NCBI GenBank assembly: GCA_963920575.1
Contig: OY986970.1
Coordinates: 27,175,869-27,239,868 of the forward strand
Direction: 5' to 3'
DNA from: Narthecium ossifragum
Taxonomy: Eukaryota > Streptophyta > Magnoliopsida > Dioscoreales > Nartheciaceae
DNA: 64,000 nucleotides
Each line of letters starts with the position of its first letter. Position 1 is the first letter of the stretch. Both the position numbers and the translations under genes were made by a program. Under the pieces are notes generated by a model that worked only from the letters and a program-made list of their open reading frames with translations, was not told the origin of the DNA and made no database searches. This document shows, one piece after another, positions 48,131 through 59,727 of this stretch.

Positions 48131-49192
48131 TCGATCGACATGGCGTTTTCATTTGCTTAACTATTAATTTGTCGCTTGGTTCTTTCATTATTAATTGTTC
48201 TTGAAGCGGGATGAGAGAGAGGAAAGTTAATTAATTATGTCCTGTAATTCGATTGGTGTGTTTGTGGTGTGGTGTGAATAATAATTAAATTACATGTATA
48301 CATATTACTCTGTGTTCCAGTTGCATGCATACATATGTGCATCATTTGTGTACATGGTTTAAACGATATACATTACACACGCGGTCTAACCTGTAATGGA
48401 ATACCGATCAATTGATCTAATCCATCAATACATCACCATTAATGAAATAAATCAATTAATTGGTGCTCACTACCGATCGAATATATCGATGATTGGGTCG
48501 GTTGTGAGGTACCGATGGATTAGATTAACTAATCGGTACCTCACCACTATCGATGGAATAGTTCAATATATTGGTATCTCATTATCGATTAGGTGTCATA
48601 TGCATTACACATGCCACGTGATTATGTATATAAAACTTTATTTTTTCAGAATTTCTTTCACTCCGATTTCAAAACTTACTGCTTATTCATATCATCACTC
48701 AAAAGCTACATATAAATTTTTGAGAAATACATAAATTGTCAATGTTGCAACTTAAATGGCATGAATATCGATCTGAGCACTTGGAGCAGGCATTCTATTA
48801 TTTTTCATAAAGAAAATTAATAGCCACCTTGAAAATTAGTTGACAAGATCTGCTCAATGTCTAGAGGATGTGGGAAAGGAATCCAATAATGCACATCTAA
48901 TGGCATAGTAATTTACATCAATGCTATAATATCTCTACGGGACAACAACAGACTCAAAAGTTATAATTTGCAGGTTGCATACCAATTAAACCACCTTTCC
49001 TTCTCACTATATAATACCAGATGTCCATCAGCCCGTACTTATTTATTTTATTTTTAGCCATGACCCTTCACTCGTCTCTTTCACGTGCTTCGTTTCGATC
49101 GTCTGATATATCTGAACTTAATTTGAATCGAACATCCCTATTTGTCTAATAGAATACACTAGATCTTATATAATAAATAATTCTCAGTTTTT
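48131..49192. other. Convergent intergenic region
   Basis: The 3' flanks of AWPM-19 and the SLAC1-homologue gene meet here. A MITE occupies 48344-48634. The remainder (48640-49192) shows no gene. Confidence 0.6.
48344..48634. mobile_element. Diverged MITE, TTTGTGTACATGG family
   Basis: ATTTGTGTACATGG opens the left side, and CATTACACATGCCACGTGATTATGTATATAAA closes the right side in two-thirds agreement with the inverse. Interior motifs TAATCCATC, ACCGATGGATTAG and CTAATCGGTA match the copies at 18230 and 39082. The right boundary is approximate. Confidence 0.6.
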
Positions 49193-49710
49193 TTATGCTT
49201 TGATACGTGGCATCGTGGGAGCAGTACTCATGAAGACGACATCGAAGGGGTCGTCATGGGGCAAGAGATGCTGGGTGTTGCAGGCGCTGAAGAGCATTAG
49301 CGCTAGGGTGGCGAGCACCGAGAGCACGGCGAGCAGGAGCATCAGAAGCTCGGAGATGACCCCCTTTACTTGCTGGGTGTACTCCGTGGCGGCTATGGCC
49401 AGTACTGTCAGTGGGAAAGAGTACGCCCACCACGCCAAACTGAACCGCCTCAATGATCTCCTGAACAATCTTGGCCTGGTCACCTGCACGATTCATAAAT
49501 CGTCTATTACTCACAATTAAATTGTAAAAGTAACACTCGCTGCTGCTTTGGCGGGCTGCATCTGATTGTTTTATATGCTATATCTCATAAAACATTTAAA
49601 TTCTCTTCTCTATTTATATTTTGCATTAAACTAATAGGGTATCATCATCACTCACTCACCACTCGATGCATTAAACACGTTGAAAAGGGTTAATAGAGAA
49701 CACTACACTG

Positions 49711-49748
<38 letters not shown>

Positions 49749-51566
49749 TATTCTTATATGACAAGATGGTTATAAGTTAACCATATTATTGTCCCACATG
49801 ACGGTAGAATGTTCTAAGTAGCGCCTATGTGGCTTGATAATCCTATATTGAGGGGGTTTAGTGGGAGGGAGTTATTGGGGTGGGGTTGCTGGTTGCCCTG
49901 CCAAGTGACAGGGGACATAACTAGTATATATATATACACTAGGTGGCCCCTTGCCATCTGGCACCGATAACACCAGCCCCATACACCTCTCTCTCTCTTC
50001 TAACCACCCGCTAACCATTCATTAACCACCATCCTCTACTGCTGCATTCTACGTGACTTCATCTCAATCACATGATATATACGGTCATAACTCGGATTTG
50101 ACATCTTTATTCATATGATAGGATGCACATCTATTATATAAGATAAGGTTTTATGAGTCATAATCAGACTCATCTATTCTCTCATACATGACAGCTGAGT
50201 CATAGAAAGGAGAGGAAATAGGAGTAGTGGAGGTGAGGGGTTAGGGGTAGTGGGGATGAGTGATTACCATACAAGGTGGATGGGTGGTTACCGTGTCAGG
50301 TGACACATGATCCACCTAAAGTGCGTTTGGCATCCAGGGATCCTAGTGGACGCGCGGATCCCATTTTTGGGATCCCGCCATTTGGATTCCGCACGGATTC
50401 CGCCCGGATCTCAGAAAATGGGATCCGCCCATTTTCAGCGTGATTCGAGCGGATATCGATCCGCGATATCCAAACATGCCCCTAATCATTTTATATAATA
50501 GAATATATGAACCCGTGTCACCTGACACTCTAACCATCCACTCACACTTTCCTCTCTCTATTTTATTACATACTTATGCTATGTCACGTGTGCATGTCAC
50601 GCATGTATGAATCAGATTATGACTATCTGTCAGGTCATAAAAGCGTAGTATATACATGTAATTACTTACGAGGGAAGCAAAGAGGAAGAGAGAAAGGAAG
50701 AAGAGCATCTTGCAGGAGGTGTCGAAGGAGCCGGAGATGGAACCCCATGCCAAGCTGGCCACGCTGGGGGCGGCGAAGAAGAGGAAGAAGACTGGGCGGA
50801 GCATCACCGGGAGATTGTTGCTCCCAAGGAACCTCTGGTAGAGCGTCACGAACAGCACCACGTAATGGGCCATCCCCAGAGAGAACATGCACAGGGCGCA
50901 CTCCATCCACCCCATCCTGGCGGCGGCCCTCGCCCCGACCAGGTTGCCGATCACCGTGATCTGGCTCGTCGGGTTCGCCACCATGGACAGGAACTTCTTC
51001 CCCCTTGTGAACCATTGCCCGTATATCTTCACGTCGAGCACTAGGATAGGAACAGAGAAGACCCACCACATGACGAGGTACGCGGTGGTCTCGGGGTGGA
51101 GGAACGGCGTCGACTGGAGGAGGAGGAGCCATGAGATCCACGGGGCGAAGAGGTAGTTGACGCCGACATGGTGTCTGAACTCGGCCTTGATGGCGCCGAG
51201 GTTGAAGAAGGTTCGGGCGGCGTAGAGGAGGCAGAGGGCGAGGAGGACGACGAGGGCGAGGGACCAGAGGAGGATGAAGGCGGCGGAGGGGACCATGCGC
51301 ACGACGGGGCCGAGAGCGTGGGCGTCGGTGCTCGGCTCGCTCAGCGTCTTCCACAGCAGCGCCTGCCCGCAGAGGGCGAGGCTGATGCGGAAGTATCCGG
51401 CATGGAACCTCGTCAGGACCGACGACGTCTTCTTCGCCTCCTCCTCCTCCTCCGACTGCGCCACTTTGGTTTTGAAAGATGACTTGTTATTGAAAGTGAT
51501 CGCAACCTGCTGGAACTCTTCGTCATGTGGCTTCTGCTGCTTCTGATCATCTACTCTCAACTCCAT
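49193..51566 (-). CDS. S-type anion channel, SLAC1 homologue (SLAH1/4-like)
   Basis: Two minus-strand exons, 50670-51566 and 49193-49483, join in phase 0 to 395 residues. A short hydrophilic N-terminus of about 55 residues, much shorter than in SLAC1 or SLAH2/3, is followed by the TDT-family membrane domain starting FHAGYFRISLALCGQALLWKTL. Later motifs include GVNYLFAPWISWLLLLQSTPF, YGQWFTRGKKFLS, NPTSQITVIGNLVGA and, in exon 2, FSLAWWAYSFPLTVLAIAATEY. Such channels pass nitrate or chloride across the plasma membrane; SLAH1-type members act with SLAH3 in roots (family knowledge), but subtype here is inferred from N-terminal length and sequence. The 1.2 kb intron holds a (CT)n tract and a MITE. 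Exon 1 is GC-rich. Confidence 0.93.
49711..49749. repeat. (CT)13 then (AT)n microsatellite
   Basis: A CT run at 49711-49736 passes directly into ATATATATA, inside the intron of the SLAC1-homologue gene. Confidence 0.9.
50320..50482. mobile_element. PIF/Harbinger-type MITE, copy B
   Basis: A 163-bp element with AGTGCGTTTGGCATCC at the left and CCAAACATGCCCC at the right, flanked by TAA at 50317-50319 and 50483-50485. GGATCC, GGATTCCGC and CGGATC palindromic motifs match copy A at 10459. It lies in the intron of the SLAC1-homologue gene. Confidence 0.8.
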
Positions 51567-51800
51567 GGATTAATACTGATAGACGATCGATATATATATC
51601 TCAAAACTAGTACTCAAAGGAGATCGATTTAATTACCTCCGCTACGTACTACATATATATATATAGCTATTAGCTAGCTTTTGCGTACCACCCTATAGCT
51701 AATTAAATCTCTCTCTAGCTAGATCTGTTCTCTCTCTCTTCTATATATATATATATGTATGCCTTCTTCTTGGTCTACCATTTCATGCATGTCTGGAGAG

Positions 51801-51808
51801 TATTTATA
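51801..51808 (-). promoter_or_regulatory. Candidate TATA box of the SLAC1-homologue gene
   Basis: On the minus strand TATAAATA lies about 235 bp upstream of the start codon. Other TATATA tracts closer to the gene (51650-51760) are simple repeats, so the choice is tentative. Confidence 0.35.
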
Positions 51809-52214
51809 TGGGTGACCCATGGGTATTGCTAAGGTTGAACAGATAAGGGATTGATGTATCATAAATAAATGTGGTGCTGGCCAGGAATTTTCCATTCAGT
51901 TTCAGGTTTTGAAGGGGATGGATTGTGGGCTCCCAAAGTCCCACCCACCATATCACCATATTGCATTGAAGAAGTTGGCCATATATATTTGTATGTGCTA
52001 TTTACTATTTACTACAATGGATGCAAATGCAAGGGAAATCAAGAAAGGAAATGCTAATTAATGATCGACTAATTAGTTAATTAAGCTCGATCGGCTTTGG
52101 CTTGCATGCTTTATACTTACGTACGGTACGTAGGATGGATGGATGGTTCTTATAAAACGAACAAAAAATTAGTGGGGTATATATGCATGATCGATCAGCA
52201 CCAACTTATTTCTT

Positions 52215-52252
52215 CTAATTTTTTTTGATTAGATAAGCCAAATGGCTGAGTT
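52215..52252 (-). mobile_element. Truncated retroposon tail with 12-bp target duplication
   Basis: AACTTATTTCTT at 52203-52214 and 52253-52264 flanks a 38-bp insert of a T-run followed by GATTAGATAAGCCAAATGGCTG. On the minus strand this is the 3' end of the retroposon family (TTTGGCTTATCTAATC then A-run). Confidence 0.75.
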
Positions 52253-53545
52253 AACTTATTTCTTGTATTAGAAAGCTAGGCGAGGATCAAATATAAGTAG
52301 GCTAGGCTAGCCGTCCTATATATAATATATATAGAGGAGCGCATCCTCTGTGGGATCGGATAAGAATGTTTAGATATATATATATATACTATCTTAGTTA
52401 GGTTGGTATTTAATGAGAACTCAACCTCGTGAGGACTGTGCATGTTCGATCCTTCTCCTTATATTTATTTATATATAAACGGGTTGCAGTTGCAGATGGT
52501 TCCCGCGGTTCCAAACTACACATATACTTAATATTATACGTATAGATGTCAGCAGCGCATGATCGATCCGGCCGCCCTACGTGGCTTTCATTAAATATGG
52601 ACACAGCACCGCACCACGCACGATGGAAAGTAATTGTCACATCATCCATACCATATATATATATATATGCTTTCTGCCCACGTCTAATGGATGCATACAA
52701 GGAACGTACCGAACGTTTGGGCTCCACTCTTGTGACCAACATGAATACGTATGATCGATGATGATGAACGGCTAGTTATAAAAGTGAATATTATTTAAGA
52801 GGTCGTGATTGATGTCCCAATTAATGGTTATACGAGTCATGTATATATATATATATATATGCATGAGTTGTACCTACGTAGGAATAAAAAGGCTTGTAAG
52901 TAGAAAACTTTTATTGTCAAATGGGCAATCAAGGTGATCTTCTTGACCTAATTTGAGCACTTAAAGGTGATCAACGTATGGTGCTCCAATAACCTAGCTG
53001 TGAGTACGTTCCGGGATAGATTGATGTGCTTGGTGGTATCTATAATGCTAAATATTTGCGCTAGCTGCATGGGGCCTAGCTAGCTAGCTAGGTAATAGTA
53101 TTGTGAAATCAAAGAAAGGGGGCCCATCAATCCATACCCGACCGGCACCCAGCCAGATTAGTGCCCTCCAAGCAATCCTCAAAACTAAAGAAACTTTCTC
53201 CTAATTAAAGAATGAAGATGATAACTTAATTCATTCATTCGAATGCAAATGAAAAGAGACCTAATAATAAAGCAAAACGTTCCAACTGCATATATACTAC
53301 TATTGATACACAAGCATATGTACGTGTTGTTGTGTTAAGCTGCGTGATGGTACTGATATTAAATTAGTTCATTCCAAAGTCTCCCATCATTTTGACGAGA
53401 CAAAGTTGGTCTTCTCTCCTATAGTCCTATGAATATGTATGTATATGCAAGCTGAAGTGGCCTTCTCTTGTCTAAATTCTCTTCTATGGTTAGAATAGTC
53501 ATAACACACAGCTAGAAACTTTGATCATATGATCTCTTGACTTTA

Positions 53546-53949
53546 CATGTAGACGCCTCCTCATCCTCTGACGCAATTTGACATGGGTTTATTTTGGCAT
53601 CCAATCACAGGTGTACTCAGATTTTGGCTCGAGTGATCTGATGCTCCTTTGTTTTTTTTTCCTGGTTCGTTGTATAAATGGGAGTTTGGGTTGGCCTTTG
53701 GGATTTTGTTCTCTCAGATATGTGTGTGTAGTTTAGCTGCTAGGTTCGAAGGTTGCCTTGATGGGCTTGCAAGTCTATGCATGGTAAAACGTGTGGCTGG
53801 CAGCAATCTTGCTCAAGGATCTGATCCACCGCCCGGCTTCCTGATTTCCTTTTAGTTTCGTTCCGTTCCGCTCTGTTCTCCCTGTAACGTACTACTTACT
53901 CTCTCCTGGTCTTTTTGGCTCAACTAATCAAAAGAAAAAAAAAAAAAAT
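53546..53949 (+). mobile_element. Longest copy of the poly(A) retroposon family, ~400 bp
   Basis: GATCTCTTGACTTTA (53531-53545) and GATGTCTTGACTTTA (53951-53965) are 15-bp target duplicates with one mismatch. The insert ends TTTTTGGCTCAACTAATCAA and then AAGAAAAAAAAAAAAA. Inside is AGGTTCGAAGGTTGCC, which resembles a Pol III B box (GGTTCGANNCC) but lies mid-element. A LINE 3' end or SINE are both possible. Confidence 0.75.
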
Positions 53950-54109
53950 TGATGTCTTGACTTTATCCTAAACCGATTCTAATTATGACGGTTAAGCTTG
54001 ATACAAAGAATAGAGAACTTGGTGATGAACAAGGGTTTTTTTTTTGTAAGGACATTTGCTGGTCCATCGTGGCCTAGCTAGAAATAAAAGCTATTTTAAG
54101 ATCATGGCA

Positions 54110-54630
54110 CCTCTACAAGGGTTTAGCAAATTTGGAATATATCTGTTGTGATAAGAACAATCCACTAGAAACCAAAGTAGCTAGATTTAAATATTCAATG
54201 CCAAGAAGAAATTCAAAGAACCTAAAGCCCTTGATGGCAAAGTCTGAGCCTACTCCCTGGATAAGCTAATTACAGCAATTGTGGAAATATTTGAACTTGT
54301 TCATGAGCTATGGATCGATCTTGAAGGACAGGAATGGAATCCGAGCTCAAGCTATAAAGGCCCTCACCAGTTTGCAAACCAAATTTGGGAAATCAGGATG
54401 GACAATACAAGAAGATTGAGTTATAAACAGTGCCTTCAGATAAAACAACATGTAGGAACGCTTTTTGAACATCAACTTGATGAATAATAGTCAATCCATC
54501 CTCGAGAAATAGCAATTGATCGAAGGAACAAGACAAAAGTGGGTTGAGGTTTTACAACACGACTAAATGTAGGGCAGGCAAGCTGTAATCAGGTTTCACA
54601 TAAGTTTTCATGAATAAAGTCTGCTCTTCT
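54110..54630 (-). mobile_element. Degenerate Ty1/copia reverse transcriptase relic
   Basis: Minus-strand translation, across frameshifts and stops, gives IIHQVDVQKAFLHVVLSEG (compare the family's HQMDVKNAFLHGDL block), then SDFAIKGF, FEFLLGIE and SGLFLSQQIYSKFAKPL, in the correct order for the copia reverse transcriptase. No LTRs or other domains were recognised. It is a dead fragment. Confidence 0.7.
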
Positions 54631-55626
54631 TACCCGGATGAACATGTTTTTTTTACAAACCAAATCATGCCAGATATAATAAACAAAACTTTGGCCTATA
54701 GTTAAAACTATAAAGATTTTAATATGGTCAAAGCAGTCAACTTCTCTGCAAATGGTCAAAGCCAATTCTCAGATTGATAATGATAACAAAGTCTGTAATT
54801 TAATTCATTCTTCACACTTAAGGGATGCCACCTTATATTTCCGATGCAGGAGGGAACAAAACTCATGATACTACATACTACAAATGCTATCCAGTTTGGA
54901 GAGTGAACACAACTCATGATACACCATATTGACCAAATACCCAATCCACTCATCCAAATTTTTCATACATAATGGCAAACTAAAACTGATCATATTTAAA
55001 AACACTTAATACTGCCCAATCAAAAAACAAATCAGCACTTACTTTACAGCAAATCCAGCATCATCTAATGCATGTGTCCGAGGATACAATTGCTTCAGAC
55101 GTTACACGAAACCCAGCAGCTGCTATGATGCCGCTGCACATCAACGGGAATTGCAGTGCAAGTATTAAGCATTAAAAGTCAAGTCGAGTTTAAAATGTCT
55201 GCTGAATCCAAAATCAGTTCAACTTAAGCATTCCTTCTCTCCCCCTTCAAAAGTCACCAATCCCTTCATAAGAACAGTACAACCTCAAGAAACAATACAG
55301 CTTTGAGCACACCTATTAGTGTTCAACCTGCAACCAGCTCCGTCTCAAGCAATTCAACCAAGTCAGTCAAATCAAGAAGTACTAATCTCACAAACAGTCG
55401 GTCACAAATAGCCAAGAAGTATAGAGACCAAGAACTGAACTAGAACAAAGATCAGCACCAAGACAAGGACGAGCGATCGGTACTATGCAAGGAACTGGAA
55501 CTAAAATTGATATGGGAATCAAGCAAGGACTCAGAACAAGGCTTGTGAAAGAAACTAGAGCAGGAAAAGGATGTGGAACTAGAATAGAATATGACATTTA
55601 GATTTTAGATTAAAAAACAAAAATGC

Positions 55627-55657
55627 TTTTGCTACCCTCACTTTGAGGGTAGCAAAA
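55627..55657. repeat. Perfect 14-bp stem hairpin
   Basis: TTTTGCTACCCTCA, loop CTT, then the exact inverse TGAGGGTAGCAAAA. It could be a transposon end or a transcript terminator-like fold; no nearby gene ends here. Confidence 0.6.
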
Positions 55658-56505
55658 TTTATTAAAACCATGCGAGTTTGGCACACTGCTTGGTTTGCTG
55701 CATCGAGTGATGTTGCATCACTCAATGTAGCTACTTTACTGATCTTGCATTTGACACACCTACATCGAGCACCTAATGCACCACATTAAATGCAAAAGGT
55801 AGAGAAAGAGGGGGTTGATATTGCAGCTGCTTGATGCTACATCAAGCGATACCGCCAATTTGTTTGTATCATCCCGATTCAGCGTCGAGCCATGCAATGC
55901 AGGCCTTGATGCAAGATTTAATGGATCGTCCCTTGCATCACATCGTCTGATGATGCATCGTATAAAACGACTAGATTTTATCGTATCACATGCTGCAACG
56001 TCAGGCTACACAAGACCGGCCCCCTCTCTATTTTTAACATTTAATGCACTTGCATCAGGCACCTGATGCAATGCGCCAAACACCAGAATAAAAAAAATAG
56101 CCACATCATGTGATAAAACATCACTCAATTCAGCAAACCAAACAGTTACTTCACATGCATTCAGGTTCCAGGATCACTCAACCATGAGAGATGCACATGC
56201 GACACAACATCCACATGACAGAAACCACTGAAGACACTATAGCAAAAGATCACATCGATTTCCACTTATATATCTCAATCCAGAAGAACTACTGCCCTTC
56301 CTTCAGCCATCAATTTAGAATAGCACATGCCACTTCATCCTCAGGCGATAGGCAACAACACGAAATTGCAAGCATACAAACACAAAGAGACAGCACCACC
56401 AAGCAACCCAAACCACAAGAAGAGACTCGAGATGACTACGAGCAACAACAACAACAACAGTAGACAGACTGGATATTTATAAGTTGGAGGAGAGATATGG
56501 TTACC

Positions 56506-57459
56506 CTATTGCTGGTTTCCTCCTCCTTCCAGCTCCTTCGCAATAGCATCTGCCGCAGCTCCAAGATCCTCATCCAAGAAGATGTCCCAGCCGCCGTCCC
56601 ACCTGATGAAAAACTCGGTGTCCTCGAAGTACTTGACCCGGTGGACATCCCCGGCGGGGGTGAACAGGAAGTCCCCATCCTGCAGGTCATAGCTCTCCCC
56701 CTTGCTCAGGTTCCACACCTTCTTCCTCCCCTTAAGCACCACCAGATCGTGCCCAAAGGTCTGGTGGTGAGCGGGCTCCACGCTCCCCGCCCGGAACCTC
56801 ACGTAGGCGGAGGTCGGGCTCTCCCTGACGATCCTCATCTCCCCGCCCGGCATTATCTCAACCGGCTCGAACTCCATCCCCTTCCTCAGGAAGCAGATGG
56901 CGCAAGCAGCGGGGGACGAAGAGTCAGCAGAGGGGATGCGGACCATCTCGGCGACGGAGTTGTCGAGGAAAGCCTGGATGTCCTTGGGCCACTCATCGCC
57001 GCCGGATGCCGGGCAGGGGGACTTGAAGGGGGTGCTGAGCCAGGCGTCGAGGATGCAAACGCCTTCCTCGGGGCCGGTGGCCATACCGCCGAGAGCCAGC
57101 ACGTTGCAGCCGCTAATGGAGCGGGCGTTGGCGGCATCGGCCACGGAGGTGCAGGTGGCGGCGTACACTCGGGGGAACTTGTTGGCGAACATGGAGACGC
57201 CGGCGCCAGTGCCGCACACGAGCAGGCCACGTGTCTCCTTCTCGCCGTTGGACTGAGCAGCGGCGGCGGTGCTGACAAGTCGCCCGATCTGCTCGGCGAT
57301 GGAGTAGTACTTGTCGCCGGTGCCGAGATCAACGACTTCGACTGCGGGGAGGGAGCGGAGGTGAGCCACCATGGCGTCCTTGAGAGAGCGGCGGAAGGGA
57401 TCGGCGCCGGCGTAGATGGTCAGATTAGGAGAGGGGTTAGTGGAGGAATCGGCTGCCAT
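56506..57459 (-). CDS. DRT102-like protein: RpiB/LacAB sugar-isomerase domain plus cupin
   Basis: A single uninterrupted minus-strand frame of 317 residues is similar in length to Arabidopsis DRT102. It starts MAADSSTNPSPNLTIYAGAD. Residues 13-165 form the RpiB/LacA/LacB-like half, with LLVCGTGAGVSMFANK (Cys82 in the RpiB active-site position) and CNVLALGG. Residues about 205-300 form a cupin: PGGEMRIVRES, HHQTFGHDLVVLKG, DGDFLFTPAGDVHRVKYFED. DRT102 was found as an Arabidopsis cDNA giving DNA-damage tolerance in bacteria; its true substrate is not settled, but a sugar-phosphate isomerase role is likely. The coding sequence is GC-rich and intronless. Its upstream region runs into the assembly gap. 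Confidence 0.93.
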   Translation of the reverse strand: MAADSSTNPSPNLTIYAGADPFRRSLKDAMVAHLRSLPAVEVVDLGTGDKYYSIAEQIGRLVSTAAAAQSNGEKETRGLLVCGTGAGVSMFANKFPRVYAATCTSVADAANARSISGCNVLALGGMATGPEEGVCILDAWLSTPFKSPCPASGGDEWPKDIQAFLDNSVAEMVRIPSADSSSPAACAICFLRKGMEFEPVEIMPGGEMRIVRESPTSAYVRFRAGSVEPAHHQTFGHDLVVLKGRKKVWNLSKGESYDLQDGDFLFTPAGDVHRVKYFEDTEFFIRWDGGWDIFLDEDLGAAADAIAKELEGGGNQQ

Positions 57460-59727
57460 TTCTTAGCAAGAGCAAGAGATTGATTCCAAGATAAAGATGA
57501 AAATAGTGAGAAGAAGAGTCATAGCAGCTTGTAAACACTGTATGTGATGTGACTATGTGAGTGAGGCCCCAACCCAACAACACCTTTTGGATCTCAAGTG
57601 AACTCCGCATNNNNNNNNNNNNNNNNNNNNNNNNNNNNNNNNNNNNNNNNNNNNNNNNNNNNNNNNNNNNNNNNNNNNNNNNNNNNNNNNNNNNNNNNNN
57701 NNNNNNNNNNNNNNNNNNNNNNNNNNNNNNNNNNNNNNNNNNNNNNNNNNNNNNNNNNNNNNNNNNNNNNNNNNNNNNNNNNNNNNNNNNNNNNNNNNNN
57801 NNNNNNNNNNCTGCAAACTACTGCATAAAGCTAGCAAGACTCAAATAGGTACACGGAGAAAGATTGGACCTATTTAACCAACTTAAAAAAACTGAAAAAT
57901 TATGTCACAAAACTCTGACCCTCTTCAACCTCTGTGAAACATACAAATACCAATACATTTAAATAGTGCTAACTGATGAAGATGGGAGTGCACCTACCAT
58001 TGACATACTAAGTTTTACATCCAGAGTGGGCCTTGAGGTTGTTGATGTAGCTTCTGGAATTCCCTGCTGCTCTCGCTGCATTGATGGAAAGCAGCCAAGG
58101 ACTGGGTGCCAATCTGTATAACTTTACTAAGAATCCAGAATGAGTCAGCTCAGTTTGAAGTGGAACAATCACTAGCATGCTTCAATTAGTCATTCTCATG
58201 AACCGAGCAGACATCAAGACGGCTGAAAGTTGGTTAAACTTGGTAACTAGAGAAATTCCAAATAAAGGGCACTAGTTATAAACAAGTCAGGCCGAAAGAG
58301 GGTAGCCACCATCAGTTCAGCTCTTTAACCCTGCAAAAGAAACAAATAAGTCCAATATGTAACAATGATCTAATATTTAAGTCAACAAATAGACTGTTTT
58401 TCCCTTTATCTTGCACAAGTTGGAGCTATTGAAACAAAAAATAACTATCCTCATTTTTCTTTTTGGTTCTGGATGAAGAAGAGTGAAGAAATGGACAACA
58501 AAACTCAAACATAAAACCTGGCAGCATAGAAACCATCAATGAAATGTTCAAAAGATGAAAGATCTCCAAGTTGCCATAAAAATATAGAGTCAAATGCCAG
58601 TCATATTAAACTTGGATTTGAAGAGTGATTTATTCAAAACATAAAAGCTAGAAATCTCAATTAGATATTTGGAAGTTTAGTTACGTATTCACAGTTTTAA
58701 ATTTTCCGCAAAAGGTATCAAATGTTTGTTCTGGTAAGGATTTTGGATCCTGATCAATGTCAATGGAGCACAACCATGGCAAATAGATGCGGCAAGACAT
58801 GTTTATTAAAGATATGACGTTTATCATAAGGTTCTCCGTTTTTCTTTTATCATAAATAAAGGGTTTTAAAGAAACAGCAAGATAATTTATCTATTAATTT
58901 GTGAAAAGAATATATTTCTCCCCAAGTAAACACAACTAATGGTTGCAAAAGTGCGAATAAACAACAGCATAACTTTTAACTCTTAGTGTATTATATTGTG
59001 AGTAATTCTAATTCGTGTATCAGAAGATTCAGGACAGAGAAAAGGCAAGGGAGAATAGGAGGAAGAAAATGGAAGGACTTCAATGATAAAGAATAAACAT
59101 GGAAGCAGTTAATGCTGATAAATCGATTCCATCTACTAAGACAAAAACACAATACATTGCAGTTCCTTCTTATGTCGACAGGTCATTGTATACCGAATGT
59201 CCCAACACCAGCAGAGAATAATAAGACCAAATTGTTCATGACTGCTTTGATTATCTATCCTATCTAACAAACCATATTTTAATTGCATACCGAATTCACT
59301 CGTTTGACCAACAAAATGAAAAATACAAGCAATATGTTAAAACACCAAGTATGTGAAGATATGATGTATGACCATGGAGAAGCATTCACAAAGCATGGAG
59401 CACAAAAGTAGAAAGTAGGAATCTCAATCGCGCGCAATGCTACCCACCCTACAAATTGTAGATAATACCCAACATCAGGATCCTAGCATCTTCATCCATG
59501 TACATATGGGAAGAACAAACACAAGTTATGATCCAAGGACTGTCGATTCAAAAGGAAAGTACTTTACCTATTTGGATAAAGGAGAAAATTCATCCCCGTT
59601 GGTAGGTACAAGCGACATACTGTTGTCAGCATCCATGTTAGCAGCTGTTAAAGAAATTGAGAAGTCATCCGTTGTTCCAAAATTAATGAGGCTTTCCAAC
59701 TAAATAAAAAATAAAAAATATGATAAC
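57460..59727. other. Intergenic region including an assembly gap
   Basis: The first 150 bp is the DRT102-like promoter side, then the gap. From 57811 to 59727 the DNA is AT-rich, without a coding exon I could support; part may be 3' untranslated sequence of the hAT-derived gene. Confidence 0.5.
57611..57810. other. Assembly gap of exactly 200 N
   Basis: Two hundred undetermined bases. The round number suggests a placeholder or estimate, so distances across it are unreliable. Open frames running through it are artefacts. Confidence 0.98.

Larger units (their letters stand above)
51567..56505. other. Repeat-rich intergenic region
   Basis: Promoter-like DNA of the SLAC1-homologue gene comes first, with TA-rich tracts. 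Then two retroposon insertions, a Ty1/copia relic and a small hairpin follow. The interval 55660-56140 is rich in GCATCA/TGATGC motifs that occur in both orientations (for example GATGCATCG) and ends near CCAAACAG, and may be a decayed MITE. A CAA run sits at 56440-56460. No intact gene was recognised. Confidence 0.55.

Noticed and set aside
50662..51354. 230-codon minus-strand frame overlapping the SLAC1-homologue exon
   Set aside because: Arg/Pro-rich out-of-frame shadow of the channel exon.
56497..57483. 328-codon plus-strand frame opposite the DRT102-like gene
   Set aside because: Antisense open frame caused by GC-rich codon use; the minus strand carries the conserved motifs.
57553..57848. 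Open frames running through the N gap
   Set aside because: They exist only because undetermined bases contain no stops.
59437..59703. Plus-strand 88-codon frame next to the hAT-derived gene
   Set aside because: No known motif and no promoter or splice support; probably chance in 3' flanking DNA.
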